A stretch of 64,000 nucleotides of DNA from Dictyophora rubrovolvata (taxonomy: Eukaryota; Basidiomycota; Agaricomycetes; Phallales; Phallaceae): contig CP114118.1 in NCBI GenBank assembly GCA_029959195.1, forward strand, positions 1,550,001 through 1,614,000. Reading direction: 5' to 3'. The notes under the pieces were generated by a model, which was given only the letters and a program-made list of their open reading frames with translations, was not told the origin of the DNA and did not search any database. Below, piece after piece: positions 26,456 through 37,981 of this stretch. The first letter of the stretch is position 1. Every line of letters begins with the position of its first letter. The position numbers were made by a program, and so were the translations under genes.

Positions 26456-27165
26456 ATGTCTTCTGGATCTTACTACAGCTCTTCTAACGCTCACACCGAA
26501 CGTAACCGCGAATCCCATAGGACCCACCCCTCTTTCTCTGCAGAATCCGTAAGTTTGAACGCAAATGATACCCTATCAACGCCACACTCATTTTTTTCTC
26601 ATTCCTGCAAAAGACATCTTATTCAACCTCAACCTCAACCTCGACGCATAGAGCCACACCCAATTATCCCTGTAACAATGACCATGCCTTCGTGACTCTA
26701 TATAGCAATAATGGGTCGCTAGTTCCCATAACTCCTATGTCTCACACACCGCAGGGTATACTTCCCGTTCCTTCTGAACCAGATCCCAGCAAAAAGTATC
26801 GATGTCCTGAATGCTCCAAATGTTTTGATCGGCCTAGTGCATTAAGCGTATGTGACATCGACACCCTACTCTTCTTGTACTAATATCATTTTATGAAGAC
26901 TCATAAGGTCACGCATACAAAGGAGGCTTGTGAGTCAATGTCCCTTCGTCGCACTGTCATTGTTTACTTATTATCTGTAGTATTTCTCTGTAGCGAATGC
27001 GACAGGTCTTTTACCGTTCGATCAAACCGAAACCGTCATATGCGTGATCTGCATGGAATTTACGATTTAGATAACCCAAATTCCGGTCGTCGACCTCCGT
27101 CTAGATACCCTTCGTCTGTTTCCTCTGAAGCTTCCGCCCCTAGTTCTTATTATTCTTCTCGCTAA
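26456..27165 (+). CDS. Small two-finger C2H2 transcription factor (copy A)
   Basis: Starts MSSGSYYSSSNAHTERNR. Two adjacent C2H2 fingers near the C-terminus: CPECSKCFDRPSALSTHKVTH (CX2CX12HX3H) and CSECDRSFTVRSNRNRHMRDLH (CX2CX12HX4H). Introns: 26550-26614, 26850-26902 and about 26929-26979. The second intron falls inside finger one, one residue before the first His (phase 0); the third lies three codons before the first Cys of finger two (phase 1). The rest is Ser/Thr/Pro rich, with an STSTSTST stretch after the first intron. About 165 residues. It should bind DNA in the nucleus; its targets are unknown. The second such gene is at 49598. Confidence 0.82.
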
Positions 27166-27599
27166 CGCTCTGAATCCCACTAATTTTCTTTCTGTGAATG
27201 CAAAGACATTTAATTCTTCATTCTAGTTTTTTTGTGATGTTAATTGATGGTGTTTAGTTATTTATTCACCGCGCAAATACAGTAGTAACATAGTATAGTC
27301 AATATACTCGCAATGTTTTTGACACCAAATACCCCATAAGTAAAACGCATTGATCATGAAATTTAGAACATATTCACTGAATGATAGAATTTCCTGAAAA
27401 AGGGCCTCTAAAGTTGTCGAAGCCATGATTTCCTCCTCGCAAATGTTCCAGGAAACTGTTTCGGAACGGTGTGACTGAGCGAACTCGGCAGAGTGACTTT
27501 TGGCATGCCCGTCTTCAACTGTATTACCCTTCATTCCTCTAATTTTCTGCCCTCATTATCGCTCTCATCTGAGATAATTCCCCCACAGTTCCCTCGACG
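27166..27599. other. Intergenic before GT61 gene
   Basis: 434 bases. A 90-codon minus-strand open frame (27534-27262) starts with ATG, but I see no family pattern, so it is not annotated. Otherwise AT-rich 3' flank and the promoter of the gene at 27600. Confidence 0.4.
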
Positions 27600-29360
27600 A
27601 TGCGCTCGGTATTGTCCCGAAAAGCAGTGGTGCTGTTACTTGTCGTGCTGACACTTCCTTTTTTCTTCTCCAAATTTACGGGAATGCATCGACCATTGGG
27701 GGCGTTCCGGGATGCGTTTGATGATTGGCCTAGGAATATGAGCTTTTATAGTGGGAAATCGCAACCAGACTTTGAGGAAAGCGTGGCATCCGACAGCGAA
27801 GATTTTCCCTTAGACAAGCTAAGTTGGCGGAAGCCAGCGAAACAAACTGCGAAAGGAGCTTTAATCAAGTGGCAAGGGTATGCAATGCCCGAGACAGAGC
27901 TGTTGGTCCATGCACCAGGTAAACATCACTATCATGTCGTAGTCAGTTCCCCGTCATGAACGACCTAAACAGGTTGGAATGTGCTCAATTGTGTTTACCT
28001 GTACAATGGGACTTTGTTCTTTGTCAGCTCTAAGCATAAAGAGCTACCAGACCGGGCTACGTTTCTCTCGGCGCCAGTAGGGTTCAGTCATGAAATCGAT
28101 ATCATGCACAGACAACTTCCGACTGACGCAAACCTGAGAATTCTATCTCCCGAAGAAGCTTCGACCCTATTCCCTTCCTACGGCATTCTTTTATCAGGAA
28201 CAAGCGTGCGTAGATTATCGATACTTTTATATCTTTTGTCCGCACCTTTTTTTTTTTGAGTAGTTCATCGTGACTGATACCTCCGAATTGTAAGCGAAAT
28301 GTTTACCCAAACAACTTCTGCTTGTTCTTATCCTCCTCCCTTTTCTCCCCCAGCGTCCATCATTATTATCATTGGTCGGCGGAAGTGCTTCTAGGCTCCT
28401 GGAGGACATATTCTGCTTTAGACGTGAATATACAACCTAACGGAGAAACGAACCTAACGTCTCCCGAGCGAATCATCATGCCCAACATACCCCGGGATGA
28501 ATGGTCGGATCATCCAAGGATGAATATATTCGTCACTAAAGCAGCGTTTCCATCCGTTTCCATCGAGTTCAAGGAAGATTGGGAAGAAAGGACGTCGATG
28601 GATATGCCTTACATTTTCGAAAGAGTAGTTTTAGGCGACCGAATAGCAGCTATGCGTAGTCCAGTATACGCCATTAATGGTCGTATGACCGGCGCACCGT
28701 TTAAATTGCCTGGTGGTCCTCATTGGTGGGCTACAATCCGGAACAATGTTGTTGAGGCGTGCGGGGGAGACCCACAAGTCGAAACAGGCAATGTCATAAC
28801 GTATGTCTCGAGGCAGGAATGGGGCCGACGGATGCTTCTTCCTGAAGATCACGACCGACTGGTTGAAGAACTATATAAGCTACGAGATCAGTATGGCTAC
28901 GAAATCAACATTGTAAGTATGGATAAAATGTCTCGCAGGGAACAGATTAGACTGGCTAGCCGCACAACGGTATGTGGTAAGATTGTCTGTGTGGTGTCGT
29001 TTATTTTATGGGTTCGAAGATACTAATGGGCGTGCATGGTAATGGACTAACGGCACTATTATGGATGAAGCCAAGCAATAGAGCGACAGTTATGGAATTT
29101 TATTATGGAAACGGGTTTACCCAAGATTACGAATGGACCACGCGGGCCTTGGGTATTAAACATTACGGCTTTTGGAACAACAAGTTAGCCATGTGTCTAG
29201 CGTTAACTTTCATTATGTTAATCATATACTCCATAGGTATTTTTCGTCCCCAGATTTACCTCCTCTATTTATTCCAGAAGGATTTCAAGGAAATGATATC
29301 CGCGTTGATGGTAAAGTTGTTGCACAGTTGTGCCATCAACGACTTTCGCAAATTAACTAG
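27600..29360 (+). CDS. Golgi-type glycosyltransferase family 61 (DUF563)
   Basis: A type II membrane enzyme: after MRSVLSRKA comes the signal anchor VVLLLVVLTLPFFFSKF, then a lumenal stem and catalytic domain. GT61 marks are FHHYYHW-like (here VHHYYHWSAEVLLGSWR), SRQEWGRRMLLPEDHDRLVE (family pattern SR....R.......), the ILMGVHGNGLTALLWMKP block (VHGNGLTN-like, nucleotide-sugar end) and the final VMEFYYGNGFTQDYEW. Introns near 27919-27972, 28205-28262, 28290-28353, 28970-29020 and 29187-29236. GT61 members add xylose or GlcNAc to proteins or glycans; the donor here cannot be read from sequence. Stop TAG at 29358. Convergent with dynactin p25. Confidence 0.82.
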
Positions 29361-29434
29361 ATTGCTATTATGTATCATATTGGGTTTAAATCACAGGGCA
29401 TTTAGGTTCATATATTTTTGGAATTGTAAATTGT

Positions 29435-30229
29435 TCAGTTTTCACTACTGAGCGGCTGGAAGCGGGAGTAATACTGTTTAGTATAAGTCTCTACAGACTC
29501 TTGCGTGGTTTCGGGTAAATCTACAACAAATTGTCCTAATAAAAAAACATCGTGAGAGTTTCACCTTCGTAAAATTTCTGCGCACGTACCTGGATTGCCT
29601 GAAAAGAGAGCCAAGGCGGGTACCACGGTGTTTGGGGGTAAAATAGTGTTGTCAGCTATCTTTGCGCAGTCTTTTATAATGGTAAATTTGCCCTTGAATT
29701 TTTTTAATGAAATGAAGAAAAACCCAAAGCATATCTTCGCTCACAATAACGCAATTTTTTCCTATTTCTACATGACTACCTATTGTGGCAGCTTCGACGA
29801 TAGAGTTGGCACCAATATGGACATGATCACCTATCTTCATGGGATAATAATTAAAATTTCCGCGGTATGTTTTATAAGGAGGTCTGATTGCACTCAAAAT
29901 AAGTAAAAAAAAAAACATAATTATGTACTGACAAAGTTTCGGTACCTCATAACGCATCCTTCACCTATAAGGCAATAACGACCAACTGAAATGACTACTG
30001 CATGACCAGGTCCTGTGCGTCGAAGATCCCCGCGTATTATTGCGCCATTAGATATTATAGTCTTCCCTCCAAGAATGATGTTTTGAGGTCCAGCAATAGC
30101 AGCTCGTCGGGAAACTTTATTACCGGTATCCTAATGATAGAGTATATTGACCACTTAAATATGAAGAAAACGAGATGGTCATACAGTTTCAATGTACTCA
30201 GTTTTGATATAGAGAATAGGTTGTGTCAT
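29435..30229 (-). CDS. Dynactin subunit 5 (p25)
   Basis: Pointed-end subunit of dynactin, helping dynein bind early endosomes in hyphae. The protein is a left-handed beta-helix of hexapeptide repeats: [34 protein letters not shown]-type, [20 protein letters not shown] and [12 protein letters not shown] are visible. The start at 30229 gives [15 protein letters not shown], continuing [16 protein letters not shown] across an intron. The C-terminus is [15 protein letters not shown]-like (here [21 protein letters not shown]). At least four introns. About 190 residues, the family length. It is divergent from the Zn2Cys6 gene. Confidence 0.93.
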
Positions 30230-30646
30230 CGGGGGTTTCCTGGGTAAAAGAGCTTAAGCATTTGGTGGCTGCCATAAGCAAAGTTTCAACCGCACTGTAG
30301 CTCGTCGTCGTTTAACACGTAATCTAAATTATATTCTCTCGTGCAGAACACAGAACTTCAAGTTGTAGGTCTGTCCTGTACCTTATAATTCATGTCAGCT
30401 CGGCACCACCATTGAGACCATGACCATTTGAGGGACTAGCTGCTGACCTGAATTGCTACCAATCGTTTAAGCTTGAGATCTTCCCCCCACACGTCATTCA
30501 ATCAGACCTTTGTGGAAACTTCAGGCTTTGTTCCCACTTTTCGGCGCTTGCACATTGAAGTGGACGCAGTGCAATCGGAAGCCTTGCGGAGCTCGAATTC
30601 TGAGCGCAGGGCATGTGGACCAGAAGTCAGACCAGAGCCAACAGTA
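30230..30646. promoter_or_regulatory. Divergent promoter region dynactin p25 / Zn2Cys6 factor
   Basis: 417 bases between start codons. The frame of the Zn2Cys6 gene stays open upstream of its first ATG at 30647 to about 30473, without an ATG, so part is probably transcribed leader. Nothing else seen. Confidence 0.45.
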
Positions 30647-33600
30647 ATGCCTAGGTCTGAGCAACCTTGGATACTCACTGAAACAATGGAACAAAACGTG
30701 AAAGCGCCTGCGACCTCTAAATCGAAAACCTTGCGAACAACAACCATGAGGAAACCAGCGGTGAACCAAACCCTAAGTTGCGCTGAATGTCGAAGGTCCG
30801 TCCCGGTATCCCATTAAAGCGTATACGTTTTAAGTTTAGGTTTATGTAGATTAAAGCTGAGGCAATGATAATCTCTCTCAAATTATTAGGGATGTTCTTT
30901 TAATATTACTGCAGGTGTGATCGTGTATTCCCTTGTAGTAGTTGCCAAAAACGAGGTAATTAGCCGCCTTATATTCTACCACAAATTACGTTTTAATGTC
31001 TTAAACAGGTATTGCTGAATTGTGTCCCGAAGGTAGCTTCGTTGTTATAATGCGTCATTCTAATCTTCACGATTAAAAAGGTTCGCTTCCGACAAGGAAT
31101 AAACCTCCCGCATCGCTGACGGACAAGGAACAACTGTATCAGAAACTTTCGGAGCTGAGAGGTCGCATACTGGAACTAGAGAGTGCCCTCGAGGTTACGC
31201 ATGCGCAGGTGTCGCCCGAGCCACACCCCCTACTCTCCGGGGTGTCTTTCAAAAGGAAAGCTTCGAACAAACGTAAAAAGCGACCTCAAGGGGACCTGCC
31301 GGAAAATGATACGCAGGCTGACAGCGATGAGAGTGATTGTTTGGAGGACGCTATAGGCACTCTCTATGTGGATGAAGAGGGTCATCGTTCGAAGTATTTA
31401 GGAAGGAGTGCCTGTGTGGAGGTAAGCGGCCAAATTGCAAAGCAGTTAACAGACATTCAACCCATTTGCAGCGCTTGTTTAGGGTACGCAACTCGCCTCT
31501 ATCATAATCTTGTCTTGTTCTAAGATACTTTCTTAGTACCGCAAAGAAAGTGGCTTGACTCAGCCTTCCGAACCAAGTATCTTGGTATCATCCGAGGTCG
31601 CAATGATGTACCAATCATTCCCCTTTCTAACACTTGGTGAAGCTACCAATCTCGTTCAAGAGCGAATATGGCAACATCTCCCACCCCTCGACAGAGCAGA
31701 GGGACTACGCGAAAACTATAAACGGCACATGTATCGATTGTTAGTTCTCGATCGTTATTGTTCTGACAAGGAGAAATTTGGTATTAATTATTTACTTTCT
31801 CAGTACAGATGTCGTTCCCGTGGATGGATGGTTTGAAGACCTATTCTGGAGAGTCTATACTGGCGTTCAAAGTAACAATCCAATGGTTTCCTTTTCTGAA
31901 AGCGGAATTCGAGCAGACGAGCTTGCTTTGATTTTCGCATATTTCGCCTTAGGAGCTTTGGTAGACTTGGACCTTACGCCTTTCAACTATGAGGCCGAAG
32001 CGTATGCGTGCTTAGCACGTTCAGCTTTGACAAGCATGAACATTATGCAAAATGCCACAATTATCACCATTGAAACACTAGTAAAGCGTCCATCTCCTTT
32101 GTAATGAATTTTGACAGAGTTTTTTTTTTTTACTTTTTAGATTCTTCTGGCATATTTCGAGGTAATGTAACGAATGAATTCCAAATTTTGTTTATGAACC
32201 ATTTTCAATAGGAAATGTGGGGGAAAATAATTGGTAGTGGTGATGCCTGGATGTTAACAGCATTCGCGACTAAGTTGGCACAGAGTGTGAGTATCTCAGA
32301 AACATTCCGTCCACAACAAGGCTAAGTTTGATCCTTCAAAGATGGGATTGCGTAGGTCTCTTTTATCGCTAGTCGACCTCAATCTTATTTGTGCCACTGT
32401 TTTCAGATCGCAATTCGTTAAAGCTTGGTTTAGAATCCCTTGACGCGGACAGACGTAGTAAAGTTTACTGGGAGCTTTGTTCGCTGGAACTTCTAGAATG
32501 TCTCTCACACGGTCGTCCGGCCACGTTGGTTTTAATTCCTACTGATGTTCCAATGCCAAAATACCCGAACCAAGAGACGAATCGTAAAATTTCACGTTTT
32601 CTTTTCTTCTAAATGCTGAGAAACTGTATACAGTGCACCATTTCAGATACCGTTTTGCTGCAGAATGCCTAACGCCTTTGATTCGACAAGCTTTCGGACT
32701 CCGGGCCCCGACATACAATTTAGTTGTGGAGTTAGATCGTAAAATCCGAAAGATATGCTCTGAAGGTGGGGTCGGTGTTACCAATGGCCAACCTGTAGGA
32801 TTTGGCCGTGTAGACGAGGCGACTGCCATGGAAATTTACGTTAAACAAGTCCATCGCGACAGTGGTGAGTGGGCTATTTTACGGAAATGCTCACAAAAAT
32901 CGAGATGAAATTTTAGCCCTGCTTTATCTACACCGTACATTTTTTATCCGAGCTGTTTGCGGTAATCCCACCGATCCTCAGCATACCAAGTACGGCCTTT
33001 CCGTCTCGGGTGCGTATGATTCGGCGATGTCTCTCATACATAATGCTGGTGAACTCTTTCAAACTTACCCTGCTACCATGTCGCGAGCACTTTTATGCTG
33101 GAGTCATACTTTATGTTCCGTGTTCGTTTTGGGAACTGTGATCACCCATTGTCCTAGCTCCCGGCTGGCCCCGTTGGCTGCCAAGCGCTTGGATGATGCG
33201 AATGACTTATACAACAAAGCTTCGATATATGGAGGACGAGCTCTCGCTGACAGCGTATGTTTGTGTTACTATCGCTCGTATATCAACATTTTTGACTCGT
33301 TTGATAAGCCTTTTGTATCCCGTATGGCGGAACGCAGTCACGATGCTATCCAAGCACACGCTGAGTATAATCGGCATTCGAAAAATTCCAACAGTTACAG
33401 TGTGCGACGCGTTGTTACGAAACTGGATCCGGAAAACGATATCAATGCAATAGCGGTATTAGGTGCTCACACGGGATTAATCAGAGCCGGAGGGGACACA
33501 CCCGCCTCATCCGCAAATCACTCTGTTTATTCTCCATCTCAACGACATATATCTCCTGGGATAACGGAGGCAAGCTCTCAATCTGATTCTTCAGCCTTTT

Positions 33601-34019
33601 TACACGACCGATCACCACGAGGTGTTTCTGGAGATCCGGAGTACCTTGTGTCCTCTGATGGTTCTGTCGCCAGCGGGATGTCACCTTTATCGACAGTTCC
33701 TGCTCTCCATCCAAAGGAAGTCGATCACCAGTCGACAGTCCTCCCTACTGATCCTTATTCCCAAGGAGGGACTATTGTCCAGGGCGTTCCGGGATATGGA
33801 TATGTATCCGAGGTCATCCAAAATGGTACCGTTTCTTTTGACACAAGAAATGTACAGGTAATTGCCGCTAACGGCCAAGGCCCGCACTATCCTGGCCAAG
33901 TCGGGTATTCACCCATGGACATTTCAGCTGATCTTCGAGAATGGAATTTCTTGGATGATTGGTACGGACATATATTTTCTTTGGATGTTATTCCTCCAGA
34001 TTATGGAAAAAGTCCCTGA
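30647..34019 (+). CDS. Fungal Zn2Cys6 transcription factor with MHR domain
   Basis: The zinc cluster reads CAECRRLKLRCDRVFPCSSC and ends with an eighth-residue-spaced cysteine in QKRGIAELC. It is assembled from four exons; the second is only 12 nt (30850-30861) and is followed by a GC-AG intron (30862-30914). A coiled-coil linker follows (EQLYQKLSELRGRILELESALE). The middle-homology (fungal_trans) domain runs from about 31600 to 33300 (DGWFEDLFWRVYTGVQ, ALIFAYFALGALVDLDL, AFGLRAPTYNLVVELDRKI, LHRTFFIRAV). The C-terminus is Ser/Gly/Pro rich and ends EWNFLDDWYGHIFSLDVI, perhaps an activation helix. A further 12-nt exon (31473-31484) is likely. Target genes unknown. Start is the first in-frame ATG. 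Confidence 0.8.
30862..30914 (+). other. GC-AG intron inside the zinc cluster
   Basis: Donor CTGAG/GCAATG, acceptor CTGCAG. Without splicing, the reading hits a stop two codons on. Splicing gives ...RRLKLRCDR, the invariant basic and cysteine pattern of Zn2Cys6 proteins. No GT donor lies within the 12-nt exon or just after it. Confidence 0.7.
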
Positions 34020-34446
34020 ATTCATGTGTTTCTATATTTGACCCTTTGTGGTTGTATTCTAGTATGGTGTCTGTATATTACGGAGCAACCGGTCCATCTA
34101 ACTTATATACGTATTTCAAAACTGATATTCTAGAATGATTTTATTTCTCAGCGAAGTCCGATGAGTTCCACACTACCCAAAGGGTGTGCGTAATGCATTT
34201 CTTCTTGGTGAACTAATCTCAACGTTACCTAAACAACAAATTATGTCTTATATCCATGCCTACACACAAGGCCATTGGCCTTTCAAATAGTTCGATTGGA
34301 AGGAAATGGCTGATCTTCGCTAAATCTGCTAGTCTCTTGAAGCTCTCCACCAAAAAAGAAGAGCTCAGCGACAAGCGTCTGACGTCACCGCGCGTAAAAT
34401 ATCACGTGCCTTTTTACATAATGCAGCCCTGAGCCTATCCAGTTCG
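34020..34446. other. Intergenic between Zn2Cys6 gene and PXR1
   Basis: 427 bases with no gene visible. It has a TGACGTCA-like core (CTGACGTCACCG near 34379-34390) about 60 bases before the PXR1 start, a CRE-type bZIP site, and otherwise AT-rich flank. Confidence 0.45.
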
Positions 34447-35460
34447 ATGGGACTTGCAGGACGAAAAGATAAGCAACGTATAGGTGCGGACCCTCGTAAC
34501 TTGGCATGGATAGATGGTGAGTTTCTTCAAAAAATTAAAGAAATTTAGTGGTTTGAATGCAGGTCTAGATTCATCAAAATTTGGAGAAAAATACCTGCAA
34601 AGTTTAGGGTGGACATCTGGACAAGGTCTAGGTCTCACGGGAGATGGTCGTAAAGATAATATCAAGGTGATTATTGATGATTGAAAGAAAAGAAAGGCCG
34701 TTTATCTTTTCATTTTCCAGATCCATCAGAAATTGGACATGCTGGGCATTGGTGCTAACCGACGAGGGCCTGAAGCCGATGACTGGAGAGCAGGTCGAGA
34801 ATACGACAGGCTTCTTAGCAGACTTAATCAAACACAAGATACTCCTCAAGAACCTCAGGTGTCCCCTTCATTATCAGGATTTCATAAAGCTTCACTCTCA
34901 GAGCCGTCTTCCGATGAGCCTAGTCAGACGAATAAGAGAAAGCGGAAGCGGTCACCAGACGAGGAAGTTGAAGAGAAGCCAGTAAAAGAAAGTCGAAAAA
35001 AAGAGAAGGAGGAGAAGAAAAAGAAGAAGAAACAAACAAAGAAAACCAAAAAAGGAGCTATAAGAGACTCGAGTCCTGCTACACCAAATGATGTACCTCA
35101 GGCTGACGAAAAATTGTCTACGGCAAAAGGGGGTTTGTATCGAGCGTAAGCATTTGATACTTTGATCAGGTTGAGGGTCTAATCCTTTTCTTTTGCAGTC
35201 ATAGGAAAAGACACTTGGCCGCCAAACGAATGGTCGCAACTTCCTCTCAAAGCTTGAGGGAAATCCTGGGTATATCGACCACAGAGGAAAATGATACCAC
35301 ACAACCATATACCGCTGTGACGGAGTCTGTCTTTGCTGTCGACGCGGCTGCCAGGGAAGAAAGTACGACTACGCAAGAGACGAACCATTTACGAAAAAGC
35401 GAGAAAAGTATGATGGACTATTTCTCAGAAAAGTTACGCCTGAAGAAGCAAAAATCATGA
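34447..35460 (+). CDS. PXR1: G-patch protein Pxr1/Gno1 (PINX1 family)
   Basis: Nucleolar G-patch protein that stimulates the helicase Prp43 in rRNA processing; the human relative PINX1 also restrains telomerase. The start MGLAGRKDKQRIGADPRNLAW matches the family MGLAGPRRKxKISxDPRNTxW. The G-patch is SKFGEKYLQSLGWTSGQGLG. Then IHQKLDMLGIGANR, a lysine-rich nucleolar tract (KKEKEEKKKKKKQTKK), HRKRHLAAKRM and a C-terminal SMMDYFSEKLRLKK. Introns 34516-34561, 34665-34720 and about 35145-35199. About 285 residues. All joins are in frame. Confidence 0.92.
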
Positions 35461-36004
35461 GGTTTTCACCCACGTGTTCATTTAATTTATTTGTAGAACT
35501 TGAACATAGATGACAGGTATCAGATATCAGATAAGCCATGACTAAGTGCAAAACGAAAGACTTTTATTTAGAGATTTTCTGCTAAAAAAAATAGCTCAAA
35601 GTCGTCTCGTGAGCTTGCCTAAATAAGTCCGAGTCTACGTTCCATACAGAAAAGATGTCTATTCAATAGGCTATGTCTCTACTGCCAGATTGCAAACCTT
35701 GGGATATGATAACTTGAATATGATTGCTGTGGCATGTGGAATCCCCCCCCGGCCAGGCGCATGTGATGGTCTCCACCTTAATTGCGGGACCGGATGCCGA
35801 TGAACGTTTGAGACGCGGTTAACGGTGTGTCCCGTTGCATATGCAGAATTCCGTTTCTTCCAATTTGAATGTTTTTCCGTGGATCCCAGTTTTACATATG
35901 CGACGCTAATTTTATTCAACTTCTTTTGACCGATGGACTGGAGGTGCACGTTCGATTATCATATATATAATTCACTATTCTCATTTCGTAATTTCGTTGA
36001 AAGA
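35461..36004. other. Intergenic before the acid phosphatase
   Basis: 544 bases. No gene is supported on either strand. The frame of the phosphatase is open back to an upstream ATG at 35933, which could be an alternative start. Confidence 0.45.
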
Positions 36005-37849
36005 ATGGGGTTTTCCAAGTTGCAACTTCTGAACTTCATCCCTTTTGTCTTGGATTGGCCGGTAGCACTCGCCGCCGCCGCCGCCGCCAGCGCTGACTCC
36101 ACTACGTCGAGATCACCACTTGACTCCGTAAACGGTGTCTATTCGGGTTCACAGACCCCTTCCTATCTTGCTTGGAATACGTCAGTAGAACGGCATTTAT
36201 AATTCGTCTCCGTAACTAAAACAAGCATCACATAGGTATAACTATTGCAATGCCCCGCACGTTAACGCTGCCCATTATTTTGTCCCGCCCAACTCAACAA
36301 ATGCAGAACTCGTCTATATGAACGTTATGATTCGTCACCACAAAGTATGGGACTTGTTCTTTTGAAGTAATCTCATCTCTTAGTCAAATTTATTTTAGAG
36401 GACGCCAGACAATCTATATCCGGATGAGAACATGTTGAACCCCCCCGCGGGTTGGATTTGTACTGATTTTCTCCAGTCGAATTATGGCTCGCTAGCCAAA
36501 AACACGGCAGAAAATGCGCAGATTTATCATCAGACAGTTATTGAAGCCAGCCATCCCTTTTTATCTCAGATATGGAATGGTTCTTGTGACGAAGGCCAAT
36601 TGACCGCCGCTGGGTTAGAAGATGCTATAATACACGGAAAGGTAAGGGTATATCCGTCGCACATCTGAAAGATTCTCATAATATCACGGTTGCTTCTAGG
36701 ATTTTGCAAGTGTCTATAGCAACAAATTGAAGTTCTTGACACAGGTAGACTCGAGCACCGTTTGGGTACGAACTTCAACCGAGGACAGAACGTACCAAGT
36801 TGCTGGCGGGATGCTTTTTGGGATGAATCCGACTCTAAGCAAACAGCCCTTCAAAGTGGTCACTGAACCTGCTTTAGTAAGTGTATTCAGATGATGCATC
36901 TATTGGGACGCCTAGAAAACACTCCCTTCAGATTGATTCTCTCGTTCCTTCTTACTCGTGTCCCAATGCTGATGCAATTAGAGACCAATACCAATCAGTT
37001 CCTGCTTGGACCGATCATCTTGTACAGAACGCAGCCTTGCAGACGAGACTAGGCAAAATGCTCGGCACGCTTGATCAAAGTGCTTGGAATACTTGGTGTG
37101 AGTCTATGGTTTTAGGAACTAGATGGCTTTTACAATTACTTACTCTTTTGCAATGCTAGACGATCACTACTTCGACACATTTACCTCTCGTACGTGCCAT
37201 GGTCATCCTCTTCCTTGCAATTCTACTGGCGCCTGCGTTTCCCCCGCCGATGCGGTGACGGTATTTGGGATTGGGAACTTGGAGTATAAGTCAGTTAGCA
37301 CCGTGAAGCACTATATACATTTAAACCGATGTTTGACATTTAAATCCCCATAGTTACATCTGGAAGGCTGCTCAAAACGCTTCCACTTACAACTCCTTGA
37401 CTTTTGGTAAAACTCCCTTTTGAATCCACGGCTAACAAGAGCTTTATATGCACTTTCTTTTGACTAGGTGTCATGTTCCAGGAGCTGGCAAACAACTTCG
37501 TGGCTTTCAAAAATGGACACGAAAGCTTTAAATTGCGTCTTTACGTTGGACACGATGGGTCAATGATTAGACTCGCATCCGGGCTCGGCATACAAGGTTC
37601 TCTTCCTTGGCCGGCCTTAGGGAGTGAATTTGTCATGGAGGTAAACGTTCTTTCATCTCTTATCTCCGAGCTGTCCTCACATCCTGCTTTTCTTCACAGG
37701 TCTGGCGTACTCATACCAAGGAGTACTTCGTGAGAGTAATGCACGAAGGTACACCTGCAGCCGGCCTGGAATGGGTTCCCTTAGAAGGGTTTATCCAACT
37801 GCTTCAGAGCAACGTTCCCCCAAATATTTTCCAACAATGTAACGACTGA
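36005..37849 (+). CDS. Secreted histidine acid phosphatase (phosphoglycerate-mutase fold)
   Basis: Start 36005 gives a signal peptide (MGFSKLQLLNFIPFVLDW) followed by an alanine run; an in-frame ATG at 35933 would add 24 residues. The catalytic motif is MIRHHKRTPDNLYP, a variant of RHGxRxP with both catalytic basic residues present. The second motif is YVGHDGSMIRLAS, the HD proton-donor site. Other parts: CDEGQLTAAGLEDAI (typical for clade-2 histidine phosphatases), SVYSNKLKFLTQVDSS, and cysteine pairs for disulfides. Introns: 36181-36235, 36344-36398, 36642-36699, 36875-36932, 37098-37156, 37286-37353, 37405-37467, 37640-37699. About 440 residues. It should release phosphate from extracellular esters; a precise substrate cannot be given. 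Confidence 0.82.
36071..36088 (+). repeat. (GCC)6 trinucleotide run
   Basis: Six perfect GCC copies encode six alanines at the end of the signal-peptide region of the acid phosphatase. Perfect copies make length variation between strains likely. Confidence 0.85.
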
Positions 37850-37981
37850 TTTTCTGTACATAAAATATACATGTTCATGATAACCCGTCGTATAATCCAT
37901 CCACTTAATATGTAATATTAATTTTAACACAATAATCCGTGTCCATACAACGGTCAAATCCAGATAAACTTTCATCTCAAA

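Noticed and set aside
27262-27534. 90-codon minus-strand open frame with an ATG, divergent from the GT61 gene
   Set aside because: No family pattern, odd composition rich in Trp/Tyr/Cys near the end, no splice partners. Not strong enough to call.
35671-35949. Minus-strand open frame upstream of the acid phosphatase
   Set aside because: Low-information sequence, no motif, overlaps the likely promoter.
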